Source: Chiridota heheva
Lineage: Eukaryota; Echinodermata; Holothuroidea; Apodida; Chiridotidae
Reading direction: 5' to 3'
NCBI GenBank assembly: GCA_020152595.1
Contig: JAIGNY010000466.1
Span: 17,501 to 81,500 of the forward strand
Length of the DNA stretch: 64,000 bases
Part shown: one piece after another, positions 27,101 through 35,924 of the stretch
How the letters are laid out: every line of letters starts with the position of its first letter
Position numbering within the stretch: the first letter of the stretch is position 1
Made by a program: the position numbers and the translations under genes
The notes under the pieces: generated by a model
What the model was told of the DNA's origin: nothing
The model's database searches: none
Seen by the model: the letters and a program-made list of their open reading frames with translations, nothing else

Positions 27101-28610
27101 ATGTAACATTATAGACATATACTTATACACTGATAACATTATAAATGATCGCAAGGAAAATAATTTTCTTCGGGCATGTTCATAGAGTAACGGCGGGATG
27201 TATCGGGGGAGGGAAATATTTATTATTACCTCCTCTATTGGGATTGATAAAAACTGTTAAGAAAATATATCTTTCCTGTTTTTTTTAAAGAAAAATTAGG
27301 TAGATAAATGTAAAAAAATCTATGTTTTTTGTCTTCTTTTTTTAATATTTTATACTAAAAACAACTTAATTCTAACAAATTTTAAGTAAATTTCAGTTTT
27401 TGGCAAGCACTCAAGCTAGTTATTACTTTGTCATTCATGAACTAACTTTGATTTTACGATATATACACTACTTCTAACTGGGTTCTAGGGACCAGTTCAA
27501 TGATTCACATGGCATGAAATACCTTTTAAAATAGTTCAAAAATACCTCCAGTCAATAATAATTGGTAAAAATGGGAGTTCCATCTTCATTTTGTTAACAG
27601 CAAAATTGCTTCAAAAATGGCTTTAAGGGCTGTGTAGAACTGCAAGTTTAAGTTTTAAAACCTCTGCGATCGATTAAACATGGCAAATTTGACAAACTCT
27701 GAGCTTAACATGTGCACATTAATGGTCAAGGCCTTAATAATGCAATGTACAACACGATGTTATGTGATGTACACTGTATGTTTAGTACACTGTGCAGTGG
27801 GACCAGTCATTAGAGTGAAAGCAGTGTGTTAGTCTTGTAGGGTAAAAAACGTTTGGACTGAAATAAGTTTCATTGGAAATTTTTATTTATCTGTGGTGTT
27901 TTCATAAATGGATTAACTACAAGCTTCTTGCAAGGTAATAATGATAATGTGATTTACATGATTTAGGTACATGTAATAAAAACCCATGATTTGGATGTAT
28001 AGTATTTATATTTTACAGTTGCCACCGGTACTTTCCGGCAGTGTCGTTAGTAGTAACAAACGTTTTGACTTCCGTTATTCGTGAGTACCGCTACTTCGAT
28101 ACCGGTACTTACATGAGTACCGGTATACCGCCCAAGCCTATACTCTTCTGACATATTCGATGGCTGCAAGTTGCAAAATGTCAAAAAATATATATCTTCA
28201 AATTAAATACACAAGGACGTTTGAAGAATGCAAGGGTGTGATGTCACCTTTAGTCCAACATTTCAACATTAATATGACAAACTTTGGAGCTTTCAGCTTG
28301 CAGACTTGGATCATGATATTTTATTTAATACCCTGTTGTTGTCTATTCTTTTTAGGCTATTCCACCTAGAGGTCACAAACCAAATCCACTACGAGAGAAG
28401 ATCAAAACAATCAACGATTCCCTAGCTGATGTCATTCCAAAAATTCCAAATGCCGAATTTTTCAATCCAAAAGCCAACCTTATCCAACCTGATGGTACAA
28501 TAGACAGGCAAGATTTACATGACTTTCTACATTTTACAGCGCGGGGATATAGAAAGTATTGCCAACCTCTTGCAACAAAAATTGAAGACTTACTACCAGT
28601 GGGAGATTAA
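9105..28610 (+). CDS. PAFAH1B2: Platelet-activating factor acetylhydrolase IB catalytic alpha subunit (five exons, 218 aa)
   Basis: Exons are 9105-9176, 21979-22068, 23866-23982, 26011-26133 and 28356-28610; all introns are phase 0 with GT-AG ends. The product is a cytosolic SGNH/GDSL-type serine hydrolase that removes the acetyl group of platelet-activating factor. In vertebrates the alpha subunits dimerise and bind LIS1 (PAFAH1B1). Visible signatures are GDS with nucleophile Ser45 in VVLFVGDSLVQ, oxyanion-hole blocks GLGGDTT (Gly72) and VGTNN (Asn102), and catalytic Asp190 and His193 in HDFLHF. The length matches the family (about 229 aa in man), slightly shorter at both ends. The N-terminal HGDGRWM block and central GTNNHNHTAEQV block are also family hallmarks. 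I cannot say whether it is alpha1 or alpha2; an unduplicated invertebrate gene is likely. Nothing is broken. Confidence 0.96.
9395..10016. repeat. Degenerate minisatellite of GGATTTCCCAAGTC units in intron 1
   Basis: Units of roughly 23-30 bp consist of GATTTCCCAAGTCAAAATA followed by a C-run of variable length. The array begins about 220 bp after the exon 1 donor. Exact GGGATTTCCC words (NF-kappaB-type half-palindromes) occur at 9619, 9646 and 9965. Minus-strand frames through it encode only Gly-rich low-complexity peptide and are not genes. Confidence 0.9.
10528..10618. repeat. Dispersed repeat, copy A
   Basis: About 90 bp starting CTTAAAACTGAGATTTTCC and ending GGACAGCCAGCC, with only scattered substitutions relative to 54080-54169 in the same orientation. 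The family is unknown. Confidence 0.85.
10787..10905 (+). repeat. Repeat end CACTTGTCAGTTATATGACT, copy 1
   Basis: About 115 bp that reappears inverted at 16190-16299 (shared words CACTTGTCAGTTA, GACTCACC, CAATGTCAGTCAAAG, TTGACATA, AGTGACTTA). A shorter relative starts at 12194. These look like terminal sequences of one DNA-transposon family. Confidence 0.75.
12194..12230 (+). repeat. Repeat end CACTTGTCAATTGTGTGACT, copy 2
   Basis: A third member of the CACTTGTCA...GACTCACCCC family, plus orientation, 0.7 kb beyond the 3' end of the transposase pseudogene. With the inverted copy ending at 16299 it could bound the hAT-type element. Flanks CTTTAATG and CTTTAGAT match at only 5 of 8 positions, so the boundary is tentative. 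Confidence 0.5.
12891..14973 (-). pseudogene. hAT-type transposase relic (ZNF862/DUF4371-like)
   Basis: Reading down the minus strand there is a lysine-rich N-terminus with a BED/TTF-type zinc-finger segment (FCKVCKDAKL). A segment with SIMLDETTDISVTEKL follows, the acidic catalytic region of DUF4371/hAT transposases. Next come VGIGSDGAAVMIG and NVHCSAHRLHLAVSQ, and finally the C-terminal hAT dimerisation region (PVSSVPCERGFS). The frame breaks near 14630-14705, near 13540-13590 and near 13180-13225, and an in-frame TAA interrupts it at 14301-14303. It cannot encode a working protein. It sits antisense inside PAFAH intron 1. Domesticated ZNF862-like genes share these domains, but the breaks argue for a dead element. 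Confidence 0.92.
15141..15524. mobile_element. MITE with about 40-bp inverted ends
   Basis: The left arm (15141-15180: GTGAAGGCCGTAAACACACG, then GATGCGGCGAGCAATT) matches the reverse complement of the right arm (15481-15524: GTAAAGGCCCTAACACACCG, then AACGCATCGCGGCGAGC), with a few mismatches and an indel. The interior (about 300 bp) is AT-rich and noncoding. No clear target duplication was found, so the superfamily is unassigned. Confidence 0.7.
16190..16299 (-). repeat. Inverted copy of the CACTTGTCAGTTA repeat end
   Basis: The reverse complement reads CACTTGTCAGTTAAATGACT and then follows the copy at 10787-10905 through CAATGTCAGTCAAAG. It lies 1.3 kb upstream of the transposase relic, so the relic is flanked by inverted copies of this repeat. 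Confidence 0.75.
16300..17606. other. Intron 1 sequence; no gene seen
   Basis: AT-rich sequence on both strands with only short unconvincing open frames and no recognised repeat boundaries. Confidence 0.35.
17607..17750. repeat. Partial copy of the AGGATTAGTTCA element
   Basis: Starts AGGATTAGTTCAGTG and follows the left arm of the 24860-25451 element (AAGAGG-CTT, AAAATCTTA, GGAGATAT, GTGTAGAAA). The preceding bases are TCAA instead of TTAA and no convincing right end was found. Confidence 0.6.
17758..17860. repeat. (AAT)n repeat with TATATAGCGCT motif
   Basis: AATAATAATAATAATACATAA is followed by TTTATATAGCGCT and AAAGCGCTTTACACA. A word pair of this kind is common in repeats of marine invertebrates (recollection, not searched). 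It may be the tail of a SINE or LINE. Confidence 0.5.
19032..19115. repeat. Exact 40-bp tandem duplication
   Basis: A unit beginning TTGTTTTAGGCATAAGAGAG is repeated twice without mismatch at 40-bp spacing (19041 and 19081), with four further bases of a third copy. This implies a recent duplication within intron 1. Confidence 0.95.
19370..19497. repeat. About 23-bp minisatellite CCCCTAAAAACAGTGTTTTC
   Basis: Five to six degenerate units of CCCCTAAAAACRGTGTTTTC plus CAC or TGC. Noncoding and within intron 1. Confidence 0.85.
20279..20698 (+). repeat. Minisatellite GGGATGCCATGTGGGACA, left arm
   Basis: Units of about 20-27 bp (GGGATGCCATGTGGGACA plus spacers such as TAGGGA or AGGTT) run in this orientation for about 420 bp. 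The right-hand array is the same family in the opposite orientation. Open frames on both strands are artefacts of the stop-free unit. Confidence 0.92.
20805..21602 (-). repeat. Minisatellite TGTCCCACATGGCATCC, right arm (inverted)
   Basis: About 800 bp of TGTCCCACATGGCATCCATC-type units, the reverse complement of the left array. The spacer (about 20700-20804) is unrelated AT-rich DNA. The arrangement is a giant imperfect palindrome inside intron 1. Confidence 0.92.
21979..22068 (+). CDS. PAFAH1B2: PAFAH exon 2
   Basis: Thirty codons after acceptor TTTCTTTCAG and before donor GTACGA. It contains the nucleophile motif VGDSLVQ (Ser45). Confidence 0.95.
22710..23085. repeat. Dispersed repeat in intron 2, copy 1
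   Basis: Shares with 29715-30340 words such as ACTAGGTG, TTTTGGCACTTCTC (here CTTTGGCACTTCTC), AATTTGTTTTGTGCAG, TATATTGCATTGA and AGCTAGCTGTA, ending in TTGAAAAAGC and AATCAACT. The left end is also present at 38870-38960. The family is unknown. Confidence 0.75.
23866..23982 (+). CDS. PAFAH1B2: PAFAH exon 3
   Basis: Thirty-nine codons between acceptor GTCTCATAG and donor GTAAGT. It encodes the block around NFGLGGDTTNNVLWRL, including oxyanion-hole Gly72. Confidence 0.95.
24860..25451. mobile_element. 592-bp foldback MITE with TTAA target duplication (piggyBac-like)
   Basis: TTAA at 24856-24859 and 25452-25455 flanks arms of about 180 bp. The left arm starts AGGATTAGTTCAATGGTGAAG; the right arm ends TGACCACTGAACTAATCCT. 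Arm homology extends inward past TTTGTGTAGAAACAAC and GATGTCACA. TTAA duplication is the piggyBac hallmark, but these ends are not the usual CCC-type, so assignment to that superfamily is inference. It lies in PAFAH intron 3. Confidence 0.88.
25540..25770 (-). mobile_element. tRNA-derived SINE in intron 3
   Basis: On the minus strand the head contains GTGGTGAACGAGTAATGC (A-box region) and CAGGTTCAACTCCTG (B-box region). A body with ATTGAGCAAGACACATTAC, TCCAGTCCACTCAG and GATGGACTGGTGTCTTATCC follows. Bodies like this are widespread in metazoan SINEs (recollection). It is a different family from the copies at 7356 and 49177. Confidence 0.8.
26011..26133 (+). CDS. PAFAH1B2: PAFAH exon 4
   Basis: Forty-one codons after ATTGTAACAG, donor GTAAGT. 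It contains VVVLLVGTNNHNHTAEQV (Asn102 of the GTN block). Confidence 0.95.
26939..28140. mobile_element. 1.2-kb element with TAGGCTTGGGCGGTA ends, 8-bp near-duplication
   Basis: The left end TAGGCTTGGGCGGTACC matches the reverse complement of the right end (TAGGCTTGGGCGGTATACC). Both subterminal regions are rich in GGTACCGGTACT words. Flanks TACTCTAC (26931-26938) and TACTCTTC (28141-28148) agree at 7 of 8 bases, suggesting an 8-bp hAT-type duplication. No transposase is present. It fills most of intron 4, ending 215 bp before exon 5. Confidence 0.82.
28356..28610 (+). CDS. PAFAH1B2: PAFAH exon 5 (terminal)
   Basis: Acceptor GTCTATTCTTTTTAG, then 84 codons from AIPPRGHKPNPLR to LLPVGD and TAA. 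It carries catalytic Asp190 and His193 in HDFLHF. Confidence 0.96.
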   Translation, partial: AIPPRGHKPNPLREKIKTINDSLADVIPKIPNAEFFNPKANLIQPDGTIDRQDLHDFLHFTARGYRKYCQPLATKIEDLLPVGD

Positions 28611-28731
28611 ACATTGGACAAGATGATCAGGAATTTGGCACCTTGGTGTACTGTATGTAAAACATGTTCAAAATACTTTATGGCTATCACAAAAGCAAGA
28701 GTCGTTGTAGATAACATTATATTTTTTAGAT

Positions 28732-28737
28732 ATTAAA
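28732..28737 (+). terminator. Candidate polyadenylation signal ATTAAA for PAFAH
   Basis: ATTAAA lies 122 bp after the stop codon and is the first common poly(A) signal variant downstream. Use of later signals cannot be excluded; an AATAAA at 29003 lies inside a mobile element. Confidence 0.4.
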
Positions 28738-28827
28738 GACCTGGAATGTTTAACTCGTTTAAGAAACTAAGCGTTTTTGATATGTTTTTATTCATTATGC
28801 GTAGTTTGTTTTCAAACACATACTTAA

Positions 28828-29199
28828 TAGTGCTGTCATGATATATCGATTATCGCAATATCATGATATTGCTTTTTCCACGATATATCAAAAACACGGT
28901 GCACAACATATCGTGATGTGCCATTTTCATATTTAAGCTGCAAATTATAACAACAAAATTGTGAAGCAGAATTTCAGAAACATTTCAAAGGAATGAAATT
29001 TTAATAAAATACTTGCCAGTAAATCTGTTTCCTTTCCTTAGATCTTAAATTTTATGAAAAAATTATATCTGCATACTGAAAAGAAAAGCAATTCTTGAAA
29101 ATTAATAATTGTAAAATAAATATTGTGATATGGTGATATATCGCGATATTTTTGTTCACGATAATTGATATCTGATTTACAGATATTGTGACAGCCCTA
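28828..29199. mobile_element. 372-bp MITE, TAGTGCTGTCA ends, perfect 8-bp duplication ATACTTAA
   Basis: Left end TAGTGCTGTCATGATATATC; right end reverse-complemented TAGGGCTGTCACAATATC. ATACTTAA occurs on both sides (28820-28827 and 29200-29207). Subterminal sequence is rich in ATATCGCGATAT palindromes. The 8-bp duplication points to hAT. It sits about 220 bp downstream of the PAFAH stop. Confidence 0.92.
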
Positions 29200-29714
29200 A
29201 TACTTAATGGAAAGTTTTATCTCGCTGTGTACTAAAAACTCCACTTTTTGATAAGAGGAAGGTTATCACATTCTAAAAGGTGGGGTTGTTTGTTAGCATA
29301 TGCCTGACACCCCTTCCAGGCAATTAATTATTTGCCACATATATAGGCCTGTGATAAGTTTTATGTGTGTAAGGTATACCACAAAAATGTGAAAGGTCAA
29401 ATGGTGCCTCCCTATGAAGCAATTGTGGATCTGGCACTGACCATACCGTTTCTAATAGCTCAGCATTCTTGAGGCTCGTTAGCAGCGTAACATTTCTTTA
29501 ATCTCAAAAATTATTATCATGCACTCTTTGTACTCCTGTGTTAATTATAATTTTGTCTAGCAAGCTACAGGGTAGTATATTGTTTGTGCTCCCATTTTAT
29601 ATATCATTATAAAATGGTTTTTATTAAAGGAACTCTCGATTAAAAAGTGAGGGGGTGTTTTTTAGCCAATTCACCTGGAATTTTAAAATAACAGAAGCCT
29701 CATTGTAGCTGACG

Positions 29715-30340
29715 TCTCTTGAGTCAGGAAATAAGCCACACCCACCATAGCAACACGGTAACTAGGTGCAGCAAACAAATCTCATATGTGCAATCTTGCC
29801 TTGGCATTAGATGTTCATGTGGCCTGCCGCAAGTTTTGATCCATTTTTGGCACTTCTCTGGATCTTTAGACTTTTTACAAAAAGAAATTGTTTGCCAAAC
29901 GTTCTGGGTAACAGGAATCGGATTTACAAAGCCCATAGCGAGCCCGTAGGCACACGTTTGTTCACCATCTTGTGCGTCACTCATGTCTGTGTGTGTGCAG
30001 AATTTGTTTTGTGCAGTATATTGCATTGAATGCATGAGTGCGTGCCACTAACTAGCTGTACTACCAGTACCACATAGCATAGCAAGGTTTAATGTCTCGA
30101 AGCATCCAGTGCTGGACATTATATCAAGATGGCCACGGCCTTTGATAACCAGTTGTGAGCTCACTGGTTGCAGATACACCGGGATACGAACTCGGGACAT
30201 GGGGGTGAGTAGACGAAGCACTAACCACCACACCACGGAGGTCTATAATGTAGTTACGCAGATTTTGTTGCTAGGCAAAATTCATGTGGTTATTGATTGA
30301 AAAAGCTGTCAATCAACTTACTCAAGAGAGGTTAATTAAT
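29715..30340. repeat. Dispersed repeat, copy 2, interrupted by a SINE
   Basis: Homologous to 22710-23085 on both sides of an insertion. The left part runs to AGCTGTACTACCAGTACC (about 30073), and the right part resumes near TTGATTGAAAAAGC (30293). The extra DNA between contains the SINE at 30078-30242. The start CCACCATAGCAACACGGTAA also matches 38870-38960. Confidence 0.75.
30078..30242 (-). mobile_element. tRNA-derived SINE, third copy (different head)
   Basis: The minus strand begins GTGGTGTGGTGGTTAGTGC (A-box region), then GAGTTCGTATCCC (B-box). It continues into AACTGGTTATCAAAGGCCGT, also found at 49320-49343 and, with changes, at 7510-7535. The head differs from those copies, so this may be a related subfamily. 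The limits are approximate. Confidence 0.75.
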
Positions 30341-31858
30341 ACAGGTGTTGTTGAAGTATTTATTAGAAATGATTATGGTTGATTTGAGCATTACTGTTGG
30401 TCATCATGAACAAGAAAAGTGTAATTGAATATTCTAGGGTGACCAAATAATATGCTCTTACACTTCAGCCGAGTGCTCCTTTGGTGTCACTGCAGGGATT
30501 TCATGTTAGGAAAGACCCCCTGAAAGTCATTCCATAAACTTGTCCTGTAAATAAAACTCCAGAGTTCTGAATAAACAGGAAAGTCAAGGGAACAATTTGT
30601 ATTGTAGCAAGTTGTGGCTAGAAGCCAACACCTGCTACCAACCTTTGGACTACGAAATGTTTGGTGAAATAATGCATAGAAAAGATCATGTTTATGTTCA
30701 CAACTTGCTGTAGAAATATCCCTTTACAGCTAGAAAATAATTTAATTCTAAGCCAAATCTTTGTAGGGATACTTGGCATTACATGTGCACAAATAACGAT
30801 ATAATCAAATTATATATGTACCATATGCTTTTCTTATTTTTGAATCATTTTCAATCCTTACTATAACCTGTGCTGTTTATCATTCTAAATTTCATGAAAT
30901 TTAGTTAAAGAACATTTTTCATGTTGTTACACATAAAGAACCTGCATTCTGAGTTATACCCTGGAGTCCTGATTCTGCCAGTAGCCATGAGGGGTGGGGG
31001 TTGTTAGTAAGAGTATCCATGTACGTGTAGGAACTCAGTGGGTGATAAACTGCTTTCTTAGAACTTTCACCAGATGTCATTATAAGACAATGATTCTTGA
31101 ATATAAAACATCAGAAGAAGAAAGAACTTGCATTGTGTTTTAGGCCAAATTGCCATAGAAAGTGGAATTTCTTTACTTTTACTTGTAAATTCATTCTGTA
31201 ATGATGATCTATTATATTGTTATAATCTTGTACAAAGATATTCTAGTAAGAGTCGTAGGTGTTTTCAAATTTGAATGCTTGAAAGTGGATAATGCTTCTT
31301 AAATGATGAAGGTATTTCTGTAATCTTGAAAGTACTTTATGGATATAAAAAAACAAGGATTTTAAGCTAACTTCTGTGGCAGCTCTCTTTTGTGCATATC
31401 AGAATTTTGTTAACTTTGCACTGCCGATGTCCCAAAAGCAACTGCTAACTACTTGGTTCATTTTGGAACATTGTGGAGACTTGTAATCAGTGTAAAAAAG
31501 TCTCTCTGGAAGTTTGATTGATGTTTATTTTCTCTCTGTCCGATGACATTTAACTTCAAAAGGAGTGACTCATATTGAGGCTTGCATTTCTAGCCTTATG
31601 CTTGAATTCATTGGTTATCAGGTATGCATGTGTGGTGGGAGAAGGGATACGGGTGACGGTTGAGGCAAGTTTCCATACTGGTTGTTTTCTATTCTCATTT
31701 GTGATGTAACGTAAATTAGTAAACAACATTTTTCTGTAAAAAGTGTCATTATAGTATGGTATAAGTTCAGAATATCTTGCCAAGTTACATGAAATTTAAT
31801 TTTGAACAAAAGTTTAATTCTATCATAGGTCTCGATGGAATGTATGTATTAACAAAGA
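30341..31858. other. No gene seen
   Basis: AT-rich sequence downstream of PAFAH with short, unconvincing open frames. An unusually long 3' UTR could extend here but nothing specific shows it. Confidence 0.35.
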
Positions 31859-31866
31859 GTGAGAAT

Positions 31867-34769
31867 TAGTGCTGTCACGACATGGCTCTATTACGTCTTG
31901 ATTATCGTAAAAAAAAATATCGCGATATATCGTATATCGCGATACTTTTCAAGAAAACTGATTCGTGACACAAATTGTTAATAACACTAACGTTATATGA
32001 TCATGGAGTTATAATTTACTACATGATGACTGCAAGAAAAATTATTTGCAGGTCTAGCAGATGACATGGTCATGTGACTATTACGTTCATCATGCATCAC
32101 GCATGTGTTTGGTAATTCAGCCAACGTGACCATGATTCATCGAAATGAGAGCCTGAGTGGCACATTCTGGACCAATTTTTGGTTACTTGCGTTAGCAAAG
32201 GAACCTATGTATTCAACTTGGCGTGTGTGTGTGTGTCTGTGACACTTGCTTAGGTACGCTCTAACTCAAGATAGGAAAATCGGTATGGAGTCACATTTGG
32301 TAGGTAGGTCCGCCATATTGTGAAGATGTGCCCTATTGTTTTTGGTGTCCGTAGGGGTCACCTGGGGTCAGATATCGGCCAAAAATGGAAAAAAAATTTG
32401 TGACAATAACTCTTAGTGCCAAGATTCTGTACATTTGATATTTTGGGACAAGTTGTGTATGGAGTAGGGGAATATTTTCATATAATACGGCCATGTGATT
32501 GAAGGTCAAGGTCAGGGTCCAAAACAATTTTTTGTCAAAGTGCATGGACAAACTTTTAGTGACAATAACTCTTAGTGCCAAGATTCTGTACATTTGATAT
32601 TTTGGGACAAGTTGTGTATGGAGTAGGGGAATATTTTCATACAAATCGGCCATGTGATTGAAGGTCAAGGTCAGGGTCAAAAACAATTTTTTGTCAAAGT
32701 GCATAATATTGAATTTGGACTTGGACATTGGACTATGGACATTGGACTCGAATTTGACAATGATGATAACTCTTAGTGCCAAGATTCTGTACATTTGATA
32801 TTTGAGACAAGTTGTGTATAGAGTAGGGGAATGTTTTTTAACAAAACTGTCATGTGATTGAAGGTCAAGGTCAGGGTCAAAAACAATAATAAAATAATGA
32901 AAATAAGCTTGACGCCAAATAGTTATTGATTTGAAGAACAAATGATATAATTTATTTTTATGATTTACTTGAATTAAGTTTACTTGTTTTCCATTAAACA
33001 CAGTTTTTGATAAGAATACATGGAATGGTATAAATAGAAGTCCAGAGTCCATGCCATGATACCCTAAGAGCTGTTGAAAGACTAGTGTGGTTTCACATCA
33101 GCAAGGCCAGGAACTATCATTCTATTTTGCTATTACATAATACACTTTTATAACATTGACCTCGCTCTGTCTCATTGTGAAGTTACATTTAAAGTGTTAT
33201 GGATATCTTTTGTGAGGTGGTATGAATGATGCATTCCAGTGGGTTGTATTATTGGTTTATATATATTCTTAAGAATATAATTTCTGTCTAGCAGACCCCA
33301 TCAGTGTGATATAGTAAAAATACAAATTCCTGAAGTGTGATTAAATCTTGAATGCCACTGACATACTACAATCCAGGGTTCAATACTAAATGCACAAAGT
33401 ATTAAGACCAATGAGCCTATAAGCTATTTCAGTTTTGATGGCTGCTTATCATCTTTTATGTAAAAAAAACAGACACCTGAGAAATATATAATTCACCCCA
33501 CCTGTTGCATAAAAAAACAAGTCGTAAAGATGTCAACAGAAAGTCATTGGTCCATGTTGCTGACCTGTTTTGTTTTCTTTGCCACCTGTATTTGTTTAGC
33601 TTGGAAAGGGAATTTACTGTGTGTTGTCTACCTCCATGTGTCTACAGACATTTTCTCCATGCAATAAAATGTAGAAGGTCACTTATGAGGTAAATACTAA
33701 CCATGGAGATACACTATTTAATCAAACAAAGATATGTGTAATGAACACATCCCTGAATCAACCAATTACACTGCACCTTGTTTAAAACCAAGACTGTTAG
33801 AACACCAATCACGTTATCCACAAGTTTTACTCTTTTGCATATTAAAAATTGGCCAGTGGTGGTTAAGTGAAGAGTATCACAAGTTTTGCTCATTTGCATA
33901 TTAACAATTGGCCAATCATAGAATTAGGGTTGGTTAACTGAAGAGGATGTCAGTTGGGAGTGGGAGTTGCACCAGTGTAATTGTCTTGCCATTCCGCTTC
34001 ATATTGACTTTGACCTCTGGTGACCTCTAATGTTAACATTTTTTTTTGGTATTTCGATAATTTTGACCCCATTTTTGGATTTCAAAAGTACCTTCGATCA
34101 AAAAAGGCAATCGGTTGATTCCTGTACGACCTTCATGTGCGGAGTTATCGGAGGTCAAAATTTCTTAAGTCTAGTTAGAATGATTGTACGGACTTGCCTT
34201 TTTGTTTTTGGAATCAGACTGTCAAGTTACATTTGACGCGAGGTCAAAAGGTCAATAGTCAAATCTGTAAAATTATGCTTATTTTGGGAGAAAAATGGCT
34301 ATAATAACAAGTTAATAATTTTTTGGTATGTGATAGACCTTGATGAGCTGCAAAGAATGAGCCATTTCCCCACTTAAATAGCATGCCTGGTTCTGGAGTT
34401 ACGGATGACCTCCATCTGCCCCAAAATTTCATTCTGTAGCAAGGAACCATGGTGCCCTTGGGCTCTTGTTTGTTCTTTTTGCCAACTTACATCGGAGTGT
34501 GCCGGTGTGGGGTGACGGAGCACGATTTTTAATTAGTTGTTTTTATGTTCATGATTATTTGCAAGTTTTTAATGGCCAAAACTTGACTTTTAGATTTAGT
34601 ACCGTAACGTTAGAATTGTAACGTATGAAGTAGCCTAGCCTAGTTGCGCGAAAATTTCTTAGTTGAGTATTAGTTTTCGGTATTACAATATTTTGTGAGA
34701 GGCATATTTCATGTTGTGGGAAAAGAGATATCACGATATCGCGATAATTGACATGTCATGACGGCACTT
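31867..34769. mobile_element. 2.9-kb hAT-like element, TAGTGCTGTCACGA end, perfect duplication GTGAGAAT
   Basis: Left end TAGTGCTGTCACGACATG; right end reverse-complemented AAGTGCCGTCATGACATGTC, followed inward by ATCGCGATATCGTGATATC. GTGAGAAT flanks both sides (31859-31866 and 34770-34777). The ends match the 372-bp element at 28828. No transposase was seen. The interior holds the tandem array at 32397-32885 and other noncoding DNA, so it is a large nonautonomous element. Confidence 0.85.
32397..32885. repeat. Three tandem copies (about 160-200 bp) with AGGTCA direct repeats
   Basis: Copies share TGACAATAACTCTTAGTGCC, GATTCTGTACATTTGATATT and ATGTGATTGAAGGTCAAGG. Each ends in two adjacent AGGTCA half-sites (32503-32514, 32662-32673, 32862-32873), the core bound by nuclear receptors. 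The long minus-strand open frame across them is a by-product of the repeats. Confidence 0.85.
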
Positions 34770-34777
34770 GTGAGAAT

Positions 34778-35469
34778 GAAGACTCCCAATTTGAATGCCT
34801 ATGTATGGAAGAAGTTTATTCTTGAACTGAAATGTTTATGAAATTACATTTTCTTTTGTCTGTCACAAAAAATGTGGTCATTCCTCCAATTACTGTTTTC
34901 ATGAAAAAGATATTCAAGAAGTCATTAGTGTTTGAATTTGCAGAGGAAAAAGTTAAAGAATTAGTTATTTATATTGGATTGCCTTCTCATAATGCCGTAA
35001 ATGTTGCACACTGATGAAGAAAGTTTTTTGAACTTTGCTCAACTATTAGACTGGGAAGCAGTAAGCTATTTACAAAATTTAATGTATGTCTGGGTGTCCC
35101 AGGCAACCTCCGACATTTGCATTTGCTTTGTGGTTGCCAACTCAGTAAAAACTGGTGACCATATATCCTCATTTCCAAAATTTTAATTGCCAAAATTGCT
35201 AAATTACTCGCCAGTACAAAAATCTATTTTGAATTATTGTTTTTAAATAAAAAAACCTTTTTGCCCCGATGGTTTCCTTGCATGAATAATTTAACTTCAT
35301 ACTTCAACTCTTTTTAATTTCAAAAACACACAAAACAATTATCGAAAGTAAAGGCTGGTCAACAAAGCAAACAATATGATCATTTCGTCAGGAAAAGGAC
35401 CATAATTAAGTTAGAGCACCTCGCTGCATGTTTGACGTGAGCTAATGGGCCGACGTACCTGACGTAATA
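34778..35469. other. No gene seen
   Basis: AT-rich sequence between two inverted-repeat elements; only short open frames without recognisable content. Confidence 0.35.
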
Positions 35470-35924
35470 GTCTCCTAGTATTACGCCTAAGAGAAATGGA
35501 TACTTACCGTTGTAACAATCAGTTCTTTCGTCGTAATAATTCCATCCATACGTCTAAAACTGGTTGGTAATTGGCCGTTTCCTTTAGGCGTAAGAATAGA
35601 CAATTTTAAGCATAAAACCTTTTTTCTTTTCTTACGTCTATCAGGAAACAGCTAATTTTAGATGTATGCAATGGAATTGTTACAACTTAAGAACTGATTG
35701 TTACGATGTAAGAAATTATTGATACAATGTAAGAATTTATTTTTCATAAAAGTAAAATACATCTGAAAATAAGTTTTAACACGTAAAATTGTCTATTCTT
35801 ACGCCTATAGAAACAACCAATTAGTGACCTGTTCTAAACACATGAAATGGAATTGTTATGATGTAAGAACTGATTGTTACATAAAAAAAAAAGAAGATTT
35901 TTCTTATGCTTAACATTAGGAGAC
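35470..35924. mobile_element. 455-bp foldback element
   Basis: The outer segments GTCTCCTAGTATTACGCC (35470) and, reverse-complemented, GTCTCCTAATGTTAAGC (35924) match. Inside them, arms with GTAACAATCAGTTCTT and AGGCGTAAGAATAGACAATT are inverted copies of each other (about 35512-35620 and 35770-35880). A further internal copy lies near 35670-35710. The target duplication is not resolved. Confidence 0.8.

Noticed and set aside
32333-33052. 239-codon minus-strand open frame
   Set aside because: It runs through three tandem copies of a noncoding repeat inside a transposon. Its peptide simply repeats and shows no domain.
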